DNA from: an uncultured Shewanella sp.
Lineage (GTDB): Bacteria > Pseudomonadota > Gammaproteobacteria > Enterobacterales > Shewanellaceae
NCBI RefSeq assembly: GCF_947491715.1
Contig: NZ_CANLKR010000004.1
Span: 62,001-126,000, forward strand
Length of the DNA: 64,000 nucleotides
Reading direction: 5' to 3'
The notes under the pieces were generated by a model, which did not search any database, was not told the origin of the DNA, and was given only the letters and a program-made list of their open reading frames with translations. A program made the position numbers and the translations under genes. Of this stretch, positions 9,985 to 20,277 are shown one piece after another. Positions within the stretch are counted from its first letter, which is position 1. Each line of letters begins with the position of its first letter.

Positions 9985-10452
9985 ATGAAAGGTAATAGTG
10001 AAATTATTGACATGCTAAATAGTTTGCTTGCGGGTGAACTGTCGGCAATGGATCAATATTTTGTGCACGGGCTTATGTATGAAGACTGGGGGCTAAATCA
10101 ATTACATGAGCAAATTTCTCATGAATCTGAGGATGAGAGAGGACATGCTCGGCAGTTAATACAACGTATTTTATTTCTTGAAGGGACGCCTAATGTTATT
10201 AAGCGAGAAGCGTTAACGATAGGCAAAGATCCGAAAGAAATGCTGGAGAATGATTTGCAATATGAATACATGATAGCGGGTCATTTACGTCAAGCGATCA
10301 AATTGTGTGAAGAAAAACAAGATTTCCAGACTCGTGAAATTTTGGAGGTATTATTGGAAGATACCGAGGCTGATCATATGTATTGGCTTGAAAAGCAATT
10401 AGGATTAATTGAAAAAGTAGGCTTAGACAATTACTTACAGTCAAAAATGTGA
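9985..10452 (+). CDS. bfr: bacterioferritin subunit, ferroxidase type
   Basis: Second subunit; I place the start at ATG 9985 (MKGNSEII), two codons after another in-frame ATG, to match the family N terminus. The product is 155 residues. It has Glu18, Glu51, His54, Glu94 and the Glu-x-x-His pair in EDTEADHMYW, so the di-iron ferroxidase site is complete. Position 52 is Arg instead of Met, so it cannot form the usual bis-Met heme site with another copy of itself. The one-residue-longer EDTEADH loop is typical of the BfrA-like branch. It likely co-assembles with the product of the upstream gene. Confidence 0.92.
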   Translation: MKGNSEIIDMLNSLLAGELSAMDQYFVHGLMYEDWGLNQLHEQISHESEDERGHARQLIQRILFLEGTPNVIKREALTIGKDPKEMLENDLQYEYMIAGHLRQAIKLCEEKQDFQTREILEVLLEDTEADHMYWLEKQLGLIEKVGLDNYLQSKM

Positions 10453-10798
10453 TAAATAAGACCAAAGATAAACGTGTTTTTTTGTCGCTGTGTGCGTAAT
10501 ATTAGGCCTTACAAATGACTTTTTTGTGATAATTGTAAGTTTAATGTTAATTTTGGCTTGAGTTTTTTTGCCAAATAAGGTTATCTATAGTCAAGCATAC
10601 AAGCTAAAGTAGTTTTGATTAACTCCTGTATTGTGAGATATGATCTGATGAGTATTAGCTTTTTCTGGACTATATTAACAAGTTTACATGGTTTTTCTAT
10701 GTGGATTTTTTGATGTTGATATACTTTTAATCCATTCTTAAATAAAAGAATTGATTGCTGTGTGGACACATTTAAAAATCTAGATTAAAGAGGTCATA
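10453..10798. other. intergenic region after the bfr pair
   Basis: About 345 bases with no supported gene. T-runs at about 10480-10486 and 10563-10570 follow the bfr stop, but I see no strong hairpin. The last 10 bases carry the AAGAGG ribosome site of the next small ORF. Confidence 0.35.
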
Positions 10799-10975
10799 AT
10801 GAGTCATATAGAAGAGTTATCACAGAGTAATGGCGAACTGAGAAATGCGGTGTGTTTATTGTTATTACGCATTGGTACACTTGAAGAAGCGCTCAACCAA
10901 AAGCCTGCTTCAACATCCACCACTGCAGCGATATTATCTGATGATGAAATGGCAATGTTGAATCAGTTATTCTAA
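10799..10975 (+). CDS. small protein of unknown function, 58 residues
   Basis: ATG 10799 follows AAAGAGGTC, a good ribosome site. The product starts MSHIEELSQSNGELRNAV and ends SDDEMAMLNQLF. It is acidic and probably alpha-helical, with a leucine-rich patch (VCLLLLRIG) and a Ser/Thr/Ala linker. There is no signal peptide and no family I recognise. It converges on the MFS transporter gene with a 23-bp gap. Codon use and the ribosome site support a real gene; the function is unknown. Confidence 0.6.
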   Translation: MSHIEELSQSNGELRNAVCLLLLRIGTLEEALNQKPASTSTTAAILSDDEMAMLNQLF

Positions 10976-10998
10976 ATGGCTTGACTGACGACTTTAGT

Positions 10999-12252
10999 TC
11001 ACCGCTCTGCATGCCAAGTTGTTTTTAGGTTGATTAAAATAAATGAAATTAATCCGATTGAGCATATATAATATGCGGGTGCCATTAGGTAGTCTTGATT
11101 AATGAGAAAGGCTGCCAGAATAGGGGCACTGCCTCCTACAATAGCCACCGAAAGACTGTAGATAAAGCTGGTGCCTGTGCAGCGAATATGCAGCGGTAGT
11201 ATGTCAAACATATATTTAAAAATGCTTGCAGAAATTCCTGAATTCGCGATGACATAGAGGCTTAATCCTATTATGATTATTGCATCACTGCCAACACTTG
11301 CCCCCCAAAAAAGTATCAATGCCATAATACAAATGCTTGGGATCATGGTTTTCATCATGATTTCTAAACCAATACGCTCGGCAATCATTGCCATTATAGG
11401 GATAAAAAGCGTTACGCCTGCTTGTGTCAGCATCATGTATAAGCTTGCTTCACTCATTGTATAGCCTAATCGAGTGACCATATAACTCATGAAATACACA
11501 TTGCAAGTATAAATATAAAGACACATAAAAGCAGCGATGACGGCGATTTTCAATAGCCCTAATTTATGTTTTGTTAGCTGCTGATACAACGAGGGGGAAT
11601 TTTTTTGAGATCTTGCAAGCGTAAATAGAGGAGATTCAGATAATGCGCTCCGAAAGTACATGATCAGTAAAGAAAATATTCCCGCTATGACAAAGGCAAA
11701 ACGCCAAGCATTCTGATATTCTATTTGGCTAAGAATATAAGCAATGAGCCCACCTGTAAACATTCCAGCTGACGCTGCGCAGCCCACCCAACTGCCTGCT
11801 AATATTTTCTTTGTTCTTGCATGTTCTATTAAATAAATGGACGCATTATTAAATTCCCCAGCCACAGCAATACTTTGTATAAAGCGGCATATGAGTAATA
11901 AAATAGGGGCAATAATACCTATGTGTTCATAGCTAGGAATGAGCCCAATACTCGTTGTGGCAAAAGCAATGAGAAATGCACTAATGATGAGTGGCGGACG
12001 TCGTCCTCTTTTATCCGCATAGTAGCCAAAGAGTAACCCACCCAACGGGCGGCCTATGTAAGAAATGGCAAAAATACCATAAGTGAATAATAACGCATTA
12101 TCGCCTAAAGCCTGTGGGAAAAAATAGTGGCTAATAACAGTGCCAAGATAGAGATAAAGTGCGTATTCCACCCATTCGACGTACACTATGCTTGTTGTTA
12201 AAAAGGTTTGCTTGAGGGAGCTGGGTTCTGGTCGTTGAGTCGACAATATCAT
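10999..12252 (-). CDS. MFS transporter, metabolite:H+ symporter (ProP-like) family
   Basis: A 417-residue, 12-helix transporter of the MHS branch. Diagnostic features are VYVEWVEYALYLYLG in helix 1, the loop motif RPLGGLLFGYYADKRGRRPP between helices 2 and 3, and RFIQSIAVAGEFNNASIYLIE, the helix-4 motif seen in ProP, KgtP and ShiA. Family members import osmolytes, dicarboxylates or shikimate with protons; the substrate cannot be assigned here. It is monocistronic, on the opposite strand to its left neighbours, and transcribed away from the curlin-repeat gene's terminator. Confidence 0.85.
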   Translation of the reverse strand: MILSTQRPEPSSLKQTFLTTSIVYVEWVEYALYLYLGTVISHYFFPQALGDNALLFTYGIFAISYIGRPLGGLLFGYYADKRGRRPPLIISAFLIAFATTSIGLIPSYEHIGIIAPILLLICRFIQSIAVAGEFNNASIYLIEHARTKKILAGSWVGCAASAGMFTGGLIAYILSQIEYQNAWRFAFVIAGIFSLLIMYFRSALSESPLFTLARSQKNSPSLYQQLTKHKLGLLKIAVIAAFMCLYIYTCNVYFMSYMVTRLGYTMSEASLYMMLTQAGVTLFIPIMAMIAERIGLEIMMKTMIPSICIMALILFWGASVGSDAIIIIGLSLYVIANSGISASIFKYMFDILPLHIRCTGTSFIYSLSVAIVGGSAPILAAFLINQDYLMAPAYYICSIGLISFILINLKTTWHAER

Positions 12253-12415
12253 GGGTAAGTATTGAATTGAGTGTGAGACGTCTAGTGTGAATGACTTACC
12301 AATAGATGAAAAGGCTCATGCCAATTTTTTATCCCTAAATGATAGGGAGTCGGTTAGAAATTGGTTAAAGTGATCATTAAATATTGATGGAAGAGAGTTT
12401 AGTTTTAGTAATAAA

Positions 12416-12448
12416 ACGTGACTATTGAATTGCTATCAATAGTCACGT
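12416..12448 (-). terminator. terminator of the curlin-repeat gene
   Basis: Perfect 13-bp stem ACGTGACTATTGA (12416-12428) / TCAATAGTCACGT (12436-12448) with loop ATTGCTA. On the minus strand it is followed by TTTTATT. It lies 34 bp after the stop at 12482. Confidence 0.85.
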
Positions 12449-12481
12449 TAAGAGTAAGAGAATTATTTTATATTAATAATA

Positions 12482-15400
12482 TTAATTCCCCCAACTAGCT
12501 ACTGAAGATCCTTGCATAATGCTTACTGTATTATTATTACCATAACTGCTCACGTTGGCTGTATTACTGGCATTATACTGATCAATTGTAATTATATTGC
12601 CATTGCCACTGGCCACCGCAGTAGCATGATTATAATTACCGCTTTGTGAGATCCCTATAGCATTTTCCATTCCTGATTCGATACCTGCAGTCGCATGATT
12701 GTATTCGCCGATTTGAACTAAATCGATATCAGATCCTGATGCTGAGGCAAGTGTATAAGCATAAGCCGTATTACCATTACCGTTACCTTGTAAAATAAAG
12801 GTATCGTTATCGACGCCGTTATCCTGAACGGAGGCATAGTTATCTGCGTCTGTTTGCTCTATTTGTACGACTGAATATTTTCCTGTCTGAGTCGTGTAAG
12901 CTTGGTTAGCTAAACCATCTTGTGAAATGGACATGCGATTATCATGACCAGATTGCGCGACCACAACTTCACCCATAGTGCCTAGTTGATTAATCGTGGT
13001 GTGATGCATGTAACCATCTTGTACGATATGTGCAGATTGCGTATCTCCATTTTGAGTAACTTGGGTATGGTTATTATGTCCTTCCATTTGAGCGACAGAG
13101 GCCTTATGCTCATTACCAGTTTGATTAATATCGATATAACTTTGAACGTTATTTTGATCAGTATATGCGATATTGTTAATACCTGATTGAGTCAATTTTA
13201 GTGTATTTAAATCACCCTCTTGATTCGCAATATTAGTATTATTTCCTTGGCTTTCGTTATCGCCGCCATTTTGGTTGACTGTAACCGTATTGCTTGAGCC
13301 CCAACTGCTAATTGCGGAATTATTTGAAAAATCCTCTTGAGTCACATTAATGGTATTTGTGTTACCCAAAGCGACGGCAGTCGCAGTATTGCCATTACCT
13401 GTTTGAGTCAGCGCTATAACATTGCTATTGCCGGTTTCAACACCCGCGGTAGCTGCATTATCAATACCGTTTTGGGTGAGGGTTATTTGGGTATTATCAG
13501 CAGTGTTATCGGTGTAACCATAAGCATGGTTACTGTCCAATGTTTGAGTAATATTTAAAGTATTATCTCCACCATTATCAACGACAAATGCTGAGTTATC
13601 ATTTCCTTGCTGCGTTATTGATGCGCTGCCATACTTACTTGTTTGTACTCCTGAAGCACGGTTGATGGCGCCATTTTGTGTGACGACTAGGTCGTGACTT
13701 TTCCCTGTTTGAATTAAATCAGCAGCGTTATCGCTACCTGATTGATTAACAGTAGCACTCATCGATTGTTCTGAAGTACTGTAACCATTTTGCTGTATAT
13801 AAGCCGATTGATTTACACCGGTTTGAGTAACATCAATATGGGTTTTAATCGCATTAACAGTATTCCCTCCCTGATCAATGAAGGTTTTGTGACTGGTACC
13901 CGTTTGCTTAATAGTAGTAGCGACTCTATCGCTTGACTGACTAACAAAGGCTCGGTTTAGTCCACCTAGCTGAGTAATGTCCAGTTCATTGCTATTACCG
14001 ACTTGATCTGCCACACTGTTGTTGCCGACTAGGCTTTCACCGTTAGAATCGGATTGGTTGATATTCATGCTATTGAGTGAGCCTAAGCTGCTGACTTCAG
14101 CATTATTACCATGACTGTTCTGAGTCACTTTTATATCATTACTACTGCCAGAAGTCACTGCAGTGGCATTGTTACCATTCGCAGCTTGAATGAACTCAAT
14201 CACATTGTTCACACTGTTATTAAAACCTTCAACGCCTGCCGTTGCAGTATTATGATCACCTGTTTGAGTTAGCGTTAATGTGTTCTGTTCAGCCCCCTCA
14301 TAGGTATAGCCATAAGCTTGGTTACTATTACCTGTTTGAAAGATTTTCACAGCATTGTCATAACCATAAGTTGACGTGTCAGCTCGGTTAAGATCGCCAA
14401 TTTGAGTCATCAATGCATCGTTACTATCGCCTCCTTGTATACCATAACTTCGGTTATTCATTCCATTTTGAGACGTACGTAATGTTCCGTTTGTTCCTGA
14501 TTGTTGCAGCACAATTTCATTGAGAGCACCTGATTGATTAGTGACATCCGCAGTATTATTATCGCCCGATACATCTTGAACGATATAGGCGGTTTGGTTT
14601 AATCCATGTTGATGAATTTCAGCATAGCTTTTATCACTATTAACACTATTTTGTTCTATAGCGGCAGTATTTTGCCCGTCGGTTTGAGTGGTTGTAGCGT
14701 TATTACCATTGCCAGCTTGTAACACATACACTGTTTGTTGATCACCTTCTTGATAAGTATTTGTGTCGTTCTCATCACCTGTTTGGGTGTTGAAGCCAGT
14801 ATTGTTACTACCACTTTGTACCATATTACTGAAGTTACTGTATCCTGATTGTAGAATTTCAGCATAATTCAGCGCACCGGATTGAACGACAAAAGCGTCA
14901 CTGTTCATGCCTGCTTGGGTAATGTAACCTTGCTGATTATTATCAGATTGCACTAATGTTGCCTTAGAGTTACTTGCGTTATCATGCTGATAAATAACCC
15001 CTGTATTATCATCACCAAAAGCGAAGATAGCAGCATCGGCATTTTTCACATCGCTTTGGCTAATGGTACTGACTTGACCAAAACCGAGTTGTTCAATAAT
15101 GGCAAATGAATCACTGCTTTCAGTCTGGATGGACTTAGCATTGTTGTCATTACCAAACTGAAATAGATCGGCTAAGTTAGTCTCACTGTTTACACCTTGA
15201 TTAATGACCAGTGCGTTATCATTACCATCTTGAACACCTAATGCCCGATTGGTATGACTAGTGTCAACTTCATTAGTGGGAGTAGGGTCAACAATATTGA
15301 CTGGCATTTTACTTGGAATCGCAATAGGGGCTAAATCAGGAGTGACGGCCTCATCAGCGGTGAGGGTCAATTCGGGTGCAGTAAAGCTGCGCTCGGGCAT

Positions 15401-16903
15401 TGCATCAGCTACTCTCGCCGTTAACGCCATTTCAGGTGCACTAAAGGTGGAAGTAGGCATGGTGGGCATGGCTCTAGGTTGAAGGCGTGTAGGGCTTCTA
15501 TCCAATTCACCTTCAACTCTATTCATGGCAGTCAGTCTCGCTGCTTCGATGATCTCGAGTCTAGCAGCTGCTACGACAGCGGCTTCTGCTTCAGCGAGAC
15601 CAGCAAGTCTTTCAGCTTCTAATCTTTCGGCTTCTTCAGCAGCGAGTCTTTCGTCTTCAAGTCTTTGTTCTTCAGCGAGTCTCTCGGTTTCAAGTCTTTG
15701 TTCTTCAGCGAGTCTCTCGGTTTCAAGTCTTTGTTCTTCAGCAAGTCTCTCCTCTTCAAGTCTTTGTTCTTCAGCGAGTCTTTCGTCTTCTAGCCTTTGT
15801 TCTTCAGCAAGTCTCTCCTCTTCAAGTCTTTGTTCTTCAGCAAGTCTTTCCTCTTCAAGTCTTTGTTCTTCAGCAAGTCTCTCCTCTTCAAGTCTTTGTT
15901 CTTCAGCGAGTCTTTCCTCTTCTAGCCTTTGTTCTTCAGCGAGTCTATCCTCTTCTTCTTCAGCGAGTCTTTCGTCTTCTAGCCTTTGTTCTTCAGCGAG
16001 TCTTTCGTCTTCAAGTCTTTGTTCTTCAGCAAGTCTTTCGTCTTCGAGTCTTTGTTCTTCAGCGAGTCTATCGGTTTCCTCTTGCGCAGCTTCCTCGGCG
16101 GCTAACCTATCGACTTCCTCTTGCGCGGCCTGGGCCGCAGCGAAGGAAGTAAACGCTTGTCCATCGGCATTTGTAACAAGTGTGGTGGTCGTGATTCCAC
16201 TTCGATCAAAGGTTTCAGTGGTTGTGGTAAAACCACCGAGTTCGTTTACCGTTTGTATGGTTGTGATAAAAACGCCATCTTCTCCAACAGTATGTGTCGT
16301 TGTCGATACTAAATTATTGTTTGAATCAAAATTTTCAGTGATGGTTGTGGGAGTAGCGCTGGAATCATAAACCGTAGTTGATGAGGAAATAACTCCAGTA
16401 TATGGATCTCTGTAATAACTTGTTTGATGTTCGTCAGATGGTCGACCAAATTGGTCATATCCACCATAAGCAGTAGAAGCATAACCTAAACCTCCGTAGC
16501 TCGCATAGCCTAAGCTACCATGGGCAGCATATGCTGAACCATCGTATCCCCCTAGTTCGGAAACTGAGCCAGTATAAGGGTCGTATGTTTCATCTGGAAA
16601 TCTTGGATCAGTTGGATACTCCGGATATGTAGGTCTTTCTGGATCAGTCGGCTCCCAAGGTGTGGGCCCACCTGGGTTAGTTACCACTGGTGGGTTAGTT
16701 GGTTCCCATGGAACGGGTTCATATGTTTCATATACAGGTGCGGGGGCTGGCTCATAGAATGTTGGATCATATGTTTCATAGGCAACCGCAACCGCTTGTG
16801 AGGTCGTGCTTGGAGCCGACAGGCTTTCATAAGGATCGGCGGCAAGCGCCGTGTAGTGGTAGAGTGAGGCGCTGATGACAAGCGCAATAGGTAATTTTTT
16901 CAT
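12482..16903 (-). CDS. giant secreted curlin-repeat protein with 11-residue repeat stalk
   Basis: A 1473-residue protein with a signal peptide ([21 protein letters not shown], cleavage after Ala-x-Ala), preceded by AAGGAAAGAG. Residues about 25-110 are rich in Pro, Glu, Tyr and Thr (WEPT and YEP motifs). Residues about 110-270 are Gly/Tyr- and Thr-rich. Next comes a highly charged stalk of about 12 copies of the 11-mer RLAEEQRLE(D/E/T)E, then an Ala-rich linker. The C-terminal 900 residues are curlin-type repeats (N-x-A-x-x-x-Q-x-G-x-x-N). Curlin repeats form the amyloid beta-solenoid of curli (CsgA/CsgB), which are only about 150 residues. No csg secretion genes are nearby. Likely a surface fibre or biofilm matrix protein; the role is inferred. 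Confidence 0.8.
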   Translation of the reverse strand: MKKLPIALVISASLYHYTALAADPYESLSAPSTTSQAVAVAYETYDPTFYEPAPAPVYETYEPVPWEPTNPPVVTNPGGPTPWEPTDPERPTYPEYPTDPRFPDETYDPYTGSVSELGGYDGSAYAAHGSLGYASYGGLGYASTAYGGYDQFGRPSDEHQTSYYRDPYTGVISSSTTVYDSSATPTTITENFDSNNNLVSTTTHTVGEDGVFITTIQTVNELGGFTTTTETFDRSGITTTTLVTNADGQAFTSFAAAQAAQEEVDRLAAEEAAQEETDRLAEEQRLEDERLAEEQRLEDERLAEEQRLEDERLAEEEEDRLAEEQRLEEERLAEEQRLEEERLAEEQRLEEERLAEEQRLEEERLAEEQRLEDERLAEEQRLEEERLAEEQRLETERLAEEQRLETERLAEEQRLEDERLAAEEAERLEAERLAGLAEAEAAVVAAARLEIIEAARLTAMNRVEGELDRSPTRLQPRAMPTMPTSTFSAPEMALTARVADAMPERSFTAPELTLTADEAVTPDLAPIAIPSKMPVNIVDPTPTNEVDTSHTNRALGVQDGNDNALVINQGVNSETNLADLFQFGNDNNAKSIQTESSDSFAIIEQLGFGQVSTISQSDVKNADAAIFAFGDDNTGVIYQHDNASNSKATLVQSDNNQQGYITQAGMNSDAFVVQSGALNYAEILQSGYSNFSNMVQSGSNNTGFNTQTGDENDTNTYQEGDQQTVYVLQAGNGNNATTTQTDGQNTAAIEQNSVNSDKSYAEIHQHGLNQTAYIVQDVSGDNNTADVTNQSGALNEIVLQQSGTNGTLRTSQNGMNNRSYGIQGGDSNDALMTQIGDLNRADTSTYGYDNAVKIFQTGNSNQAYGYTYEGAEQNTLTLTQTGDHNTATAGVEGFNNSVNNVIEFIQAANGNNATAVTSGSSNDIKVTQNSHGNNAEVSSLGSLNSMNINQSDSNGESLVGNNSVADQVGNSNELDITQLGGLNRAFVSQSSDRVATTIKQTGTSHKTFIDQGGNTVNAIKTHIDVTQTGVNQSAYIQQNGYSTSEQSMSATVNQSGSDNAADLIQTGKSHDLVVTQNGAINRASGVQTSKYGSASITQQGNDNSAFVVDNGGDNTLNITQTLDSNHAYGYTDNTADNTQITLTQNGIDNAATAGVETGNSNVIALTQTGNGNTATAVALGNTNTINVTQEDFSNNSAISSWGSSNTVTVNQNGGDNESQGNNTNIANQEGDLNTLKLTQSGINNIAYTDQNNVQSYIDINQTGNEHKASVAQMEGHNNHTQVTQNGDTQSAHIVQDGYMHHTTINQLGTMGEVVVAQSGHDNRMSISQDGLANQAYTTQTGKYSVVQIEQTDADNYASVQDNGVDNDTFILQGNGNGNTAYAYTLASASGSDIDLVQIGEYNHATAGIESGMENAIGISQSGNYNHATAVASGNGNIITIDQYNASNTANVSSYGNNNTVSIMQGSSVASWGN
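12500..15200 (-). repeat. curlin repeats arranged in higher-order units
   Basis: Within the curlin domain a longer pattern recurs. An (A/Y)YxYT block is followed by TAGVE/TAGIE, ATAV, then an SSxGSxN block. The AYGYT/AYAYT blocks fall near 14315, 13515 and 12765, giving a super-repeat of about 750-800 bp (250-265 residues); the last copy is truncated by the C terminus. This indicates growth by duplication of large blocks, not only of single curlin units. Confidence 0.6.
15640..16075 (-). repeat. 33-bp tandem repeats coding the charged 11-mer stalk
   Basis: About 12 in-frame copies of a 33-bp unit (reading ...TCTTCAAGTCTTTGTTCTTC on the plus strand) plus one shortened copy (RLAEEEED) and a degenerate end. 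Copies differ mainly at one residue (D, E or T). All changes keep the frame. Such arrays expand and contract by slippage, so stalk length probably varies between strains. Confidence 0.9.
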
Positions 16904-17373
16904 GTCTCTTTCCTTTGTGGTTCAGTCTCATTGCGATGAAGCTGAGGTCAGTAAATCAACAGGGAGCGTGTGCCCCAAATGCTGAATTCTATGTTTTAGT
17001 CCATTAAGGTGTTAAAGAAACACAATTAAATTTAATATCATGATAATAAACAACTTTTCTTTCAGTGTATAGACGTCTATTGGTCTATTTTTTGTTGGTT
17101 TTTGTATCAATAAGATTATGTTAATACCCTAGTCATTACCTCAGTCATAGGTATTAAATGCACCTTATACGAATGACTATATTCGGCTAATAGACTAATT
17201 CTTTTTTCTATTAATCTATCGAACATTAAGTGCGAAGTTAAATTCTATTATTTGTATTTAAAGCTATTATTTTCTATTTTTAATTATTCATTTCGATTTA
17301 AATTGGCTATCGAATAAAGCTATCTTTAATACTGTTTTTATATACAGTATAGTAGGGGGGGATCTGATTTTAA
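16904..17373. other. divergent intergenic region between the curlin-repeat gene and dinB
   Basis: 470 bases, strongly AT-rich, no supportable ORF. It must contain the promoter of the minus-strand curlin-repeat gene, which I cannot place. The dinB side holds the LexA box at 17330-17349. Confidence 0.4.
17330..17349. promoter_or_regulatory. LexA (SOS) box of dinB
   Basis: TACTGTTTTTATATACAGTA contains the full CTGT-N8-ACAG core with AT-rich centre and flanking TA/TA, essentially the E. coli consensus. It lies 25 bp upstream of the dinB start, so LexA bound here would block the promoter. This predicts DNA-damage induction. Confidence 0.93.
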
Positions 17374-18465
17374 GTGGAAAGGGTATTGAGAAAAATTATT
17401 CATATTGATATGGACTGTTACTTTGCGGCTGTCGAAATGCGAGATTTTCCTGAATTGAGAGGAAAACCCATTGCAGTGGGAGGCCGCAGCGATCGACGTG
17501 GAGTGATCAGTACCTGCAATTATGAAGCCCGTGAATATGGCGTTCGCTCTGCAATGGCATCAGCTTATGCTCTGAGGTTGTGTCCAAATCTCATTTTGGT
17601 ACCAGGTAGAATGGCGGTGTATAAAAGTGTATCGCAACAGATCCAGCAAATTTTCAAGCGATATACGGAGTTAATTGAGCCCTTATCGTTAGATGAAGCC
17701 TATTTAGATGTGACAGATAGCCAATATTGCCAGGGCTCAGCCACACTCATTGCGAAAGCGATTAGGGCTGATATTTTTGCTGAAACAGGATTAACCGCTT
17801 CAGCAGGCATTGCGCCAGTGAAATTTTTAGCCAAAATTGCCTCAGATTTAAATAAACCTAATGGACAATATGTTATTTTACCTAAAATGGTCCCCGAATT
17901 TGTGAAGTCTCTCCCCCTTAAAAAAATCCCAGGTGTGGGAAAAGTGACAGCTCAAAAGTTAACCGACCTTGGGTTACATACGTGTGGGGATGTGCAAAGT
18001 TTCTCTGCATCAATGCTGATTGCTAAATTTGGTAAGTTTGGGGCATTACTCATTGAGCGCTCTCAAGGTATCGACTCTAGAAGCATTTCACCTCATCGAA
18101 TACGGAAATCAGTGGGCGTTGAAACCACACTGGCAAAGGATATTTTTACGTTTGAGCAATGTCAATCTGTGATGGAAACATTGATCCCTGAACTCATTAA
18201 AAGAGTTAAGCGAAGTGCGAATAATAGACAGATCCATAAGCAAGTGGTGAAGTTGAAATTCAATGATTTTAAACAGACAACGGTTGAGCATCGTAGCGAT
18301 GAAATATCATTGAATTTATTTTATACACTTTTAGAACAAGCGTTAATGCGACGTCATGAGCGGGGGATCCGTTTAGTGGGGATTTCGGTGGGTTTAAGCT
18401 CTGATGAGAAAAAACTAGATACAGGCACAAAAGATAAAATGGACCAGTTAGACTTAGATCTTTAA
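17374..18465 (+). CDS. dinB: DNA polymerase IV
   Basis: Y-family translesion polymerase. It contains the catalytic [17 protein letters not shown] near the N terminus with the steric-gate aromatic, [12 protein letters not shown], and [10 protein letters not shown], which holds the second acidic pair. Then come helix-hairpin-helix [16 protein letters not shown] and the little-finger domain. About 360 residues, normal. The start is uncertain: GTG 17374 gives MERVLRKII, while TTG 17386 would give the usual MRKII start but is only two bases after its GGG. A LexA box overlaps the promoter. Downstream it converges on pepD through a shared terminator. Confidence 0.95.
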   Translation: MERVLRKIIHIDMDCYFAAVEMRDFPELRGKPIAVGGRSDRRGVISTCNYEAREYGVRSAMASAYALRLCPNLILVPGRMAVYKSVSQQIQQIFKRYTELIEPLSLDEAYLDVTDSQYCQGSATLIAKAIRADIFAETGLTASAGIAPVKFLAKIASDLNKPNGQYVILPKMVPEFVKSLPLKKIPGVGKVTAQKLTDLGLHTCGDVQSFSASMLIAKFGKFGALLIERSQGIDSRSISPHRIRKSVGVETTLAKDIFTFEQCQSVMETLIPELIKRVKRSANNRQIHKQVVKLKFNDFKQTTVEHRSDEISLNLFYTLLEQALMRRHERGIRLVGISVGLSSDEKKLDTGTKDKMDQLDLDL

Positions 18466-18502
18466 TGGACTTTAGATGAAATTGCTATTGATGCGTGAAA
18501 GG

Positions 18503-18536
18503 TAAGCCAAAGTAATAAAAATGATTACTTTGGCTT
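18503..18536. terminator. bidirectional terminator between dinB and pepD
   Basis: A perfect stem AAGCCAAAGTAAT (18504-18516) / ATTACTTTGGCTT (18524-18536) with a 7-base loop. An AT-rich tail (ATTTTTAG) follows on the plus side, serving two convergent genes. Confidence 0.85.
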
Positions 18537-18550
18537 ATTTTTAGAGAAAA

Positions 18551-20014
18551 CTACCCAGCTTTAACAGGAACACGCTCTAAAATGGCCAATAACAATGTCC
18601 AGTATTGACCCACAGTCGTAATGTTCACTTTTTCATCGGGACTATGAGGATAGCGAATTGTCGGGCCAATGGAGACCATATCCATATCGGGGTAAGGTTT
18701 TTTAAATAAACCGCACTCAAGGCCTGCATGGATCACCATAATGGTCGGTTCTTTATGATAAATATCTTCATAAATTTCTCGCACACTGGCCATCACTGGT
18801 GAGCTATTATCGGGTTTCCAACCGGGATAAGCGCCACTAAATTCGACGTGAGCCCCCGCTAATTGACCCAAGGCATTGAGCATACCTTCGACATTATCTC
18901 GGCCTGAGTCGATTAAAGAGCGAATTAAACATAACAAGGTGACATTGTCTTTATGAGTATGAATAACACCGAGATTAAGGGAGGTCTCCGTCACGCCTTC
19001 AATTTCATCACTCATCCGCATGACACCGTTAGGGCAAGCATGAATAAGGTTAATGAGCCCTGTTTGGCTTGCTTCTGCCATTACTGAAGTGGGCGTTACA
19101 ATTTCTGTTAAGATGAGCTCAACCTCAGGTTCAATGATAGCTAACTCTTGGCGTAATACATTTTGAAAATGAGTGACCTCACTTTGTAATTGAGATAACT
19201 GAGTCGGCAAAATGGTGAATTCAATTTCAGCTTCACGAGGGATCGCATTACGCAATGAACCGCCTTCAAATTTAGCCAACTGTATCGATAGCGCTTGTGC
19301 ATTGTCAAATAGGAAGCGAGCTAATAGTTTGTTGGCGTTACCACGCCCGAGGTGAATATTAACGCCAGAATGTCCGCCTTTTAGTCCTGTTAAGCTTAAG
19401 CGAAAACCTTGAGCTTGCTCATTGGGCGCTTGCCATTGCATAGGTAAGCTAAGCTCACCATCGACGCCACCTGCGCAGCCCATGTAAATCTCGCCTTCTT
19501 GCTCTGAGTCAGTATTAATGAGAATGTCAGCCTTCAACATGCCGGCTTCTAAACCAAATGCACCTGTCATTCCCGCTTCTTCATCAATAGTCAGCAAGAC
19601 TTCTAAAGGGCCGTGAACAATATCATCACTGCCGAGCACTGCTAAGGCCGATGACATGCCAATACCATTATCAGCCCCTAAGGTTGTGCCTCTTGCTTTT
19701 ACCCAGTCGCCATCGATATAAGCGTCAATGGGATCTTTTTCAAAGTCATGTTCTTTATCAGCATTTTTTTGTGGCACCATGTCTAAATGGGCCTGCAGCA
19801 CAACTGTTTTTCTATTTTCCATGCCGCTAGTGGCAGGTTTACGAATAATCAGGTTACCGACATTATCTTCAATAATCGCTAATTTTTTGTCTTTTGCCCA
19901 AGCTTGAATATGTTGGCTAAGGGCTTGTTCATGTTTAGAAGGATGTGGAATAGCACAAATTTGTTCGAACCACTGCCATAATACTGGCGGCTGTAATTGA
20001 CTTAAAGAAGACAC
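18551..20014 (-). CDS. pepD: aminoacyl-histidine dipeptidase (peptidase D)
   Basis: A 487-residue M20-family metallopeptidase. Zinc ligands are visible in LQAHLDMVPQ (His, about residue 75), LGADNGIGMS (bridging Asp), and TIDEEAGMTGAFGL (catalytic Glu-Glu). GLKGGHSGVNIH lies in the dimerisation domain, and the late HAGLECGLF supplies the final histidine. PepD cleaves Xaa-His dipeptides such as carnosine in the cytosol and supports peptide use. Length matches E. coli PepD (485). It is divergent from the M17 aminopeptidase gene, with a 263-bp shared upstream region. Confidence 0.96.
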   Translation of the reverse strand: MSSLSQLQPPVLWQWFEQICAIPHPSKHEQALSQHIQAWAKDKKLAIIEDNVGNLIIRKPATSGMENRKTVVLQAHLDMVPQKNADKEHDFEKDPIDAYIDGDWVKARGTTLGADNGIGMSSALAVLGSDDIVHGPLEVLLTIDEEAGMTGAFGLEAGMLKADILINTDSEQEGEIYMGCAGGVDGELSLPMQWQAPNEQAQGFRLSLTGLKGGHSGVNIHLGRGNANKLLARFLFDNAQALSIQLAKFEGGSLRNAIPREAEIEFTILPTQLSQLQSEVTHFQNVLRQELAIIEPEVELILTEIVTPTSVMAEASQTGLINLIHACPNGVMRMSDEIEGVTETSLNLGVIHTHKDNVTLLCLIRSLIDSGRDNVEGMLNALGQLAGAHVEFSGAYPGWKPDNSSPVMASVREIYEDIYHKEPTIMVIHAGLECGLFKKPYPDMDMVSIGPTIRYPHSPDEKVNITTVGQYWTLLLAILERVPVKAG

Positions 20015-20212
20015 AAAACACTCCTAATTGATGTGGGAACAGATGGATTTTATCAATGAAGCAGCTACGAGTCAGTGCTAGAAAGGTGATTTCTTTTCAC
20101 TGTGATTGGTTTTTCTTTTCTCGGTAAACTGAGCATGTGAAAATGAATGCATCTGTTTATGATTATATGTTTTAAAGATGTAATAAAAACGTTGCGCTAT
20201 TCTAGCATAACC

Positions 20213-20229
20213 ATACTGTAAAGCAGTAT
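20213..20229. promoter_or_regulatory. inverted repeat upstream of the M17 peptidase
   Basis: ATACTG (20213-20218), a TAAAG spacer, then CAGTAT (20224-20229), ending 48 bp before the start. It could be an operator. The spacing (CTGTAAAGCAGT) is wrong for LexA. The regulator is unknown. Confidence 0.35.
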
Positions 20230-20277
20230 AAAATCGTGCTTGCATTGCTATTGAAAAAGCTATTTATGGGAGAATAT

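Noticed and set aside
10581..10769. 62-codon minus-strand frame between the bfr pair and the small ORF
   Set aside because: AT-rich random-looking sequence without a ribosome site.
15640..16075. 33-bp periodic repeats resembling a CRISPR array
   Set aside because: There are no unique spacers; the unit is continuous coding sequence for an 11-mer and no cas genes are present.
15525..16370. Long plus-strand open frame rich in [10 protein letters not shown] repeats
   Set aside because: It is the exact antisense of the charged 11-mer stalk of the curlin-repeat gene; the repeat keeps all frames open. No ribosome site.
20213..20229. LexA box before the M17 peptidase
   Set aside because: The CTGT/CAGT halves are only four bases apart instead of eight and do not form CTGT-N8-ACAG.
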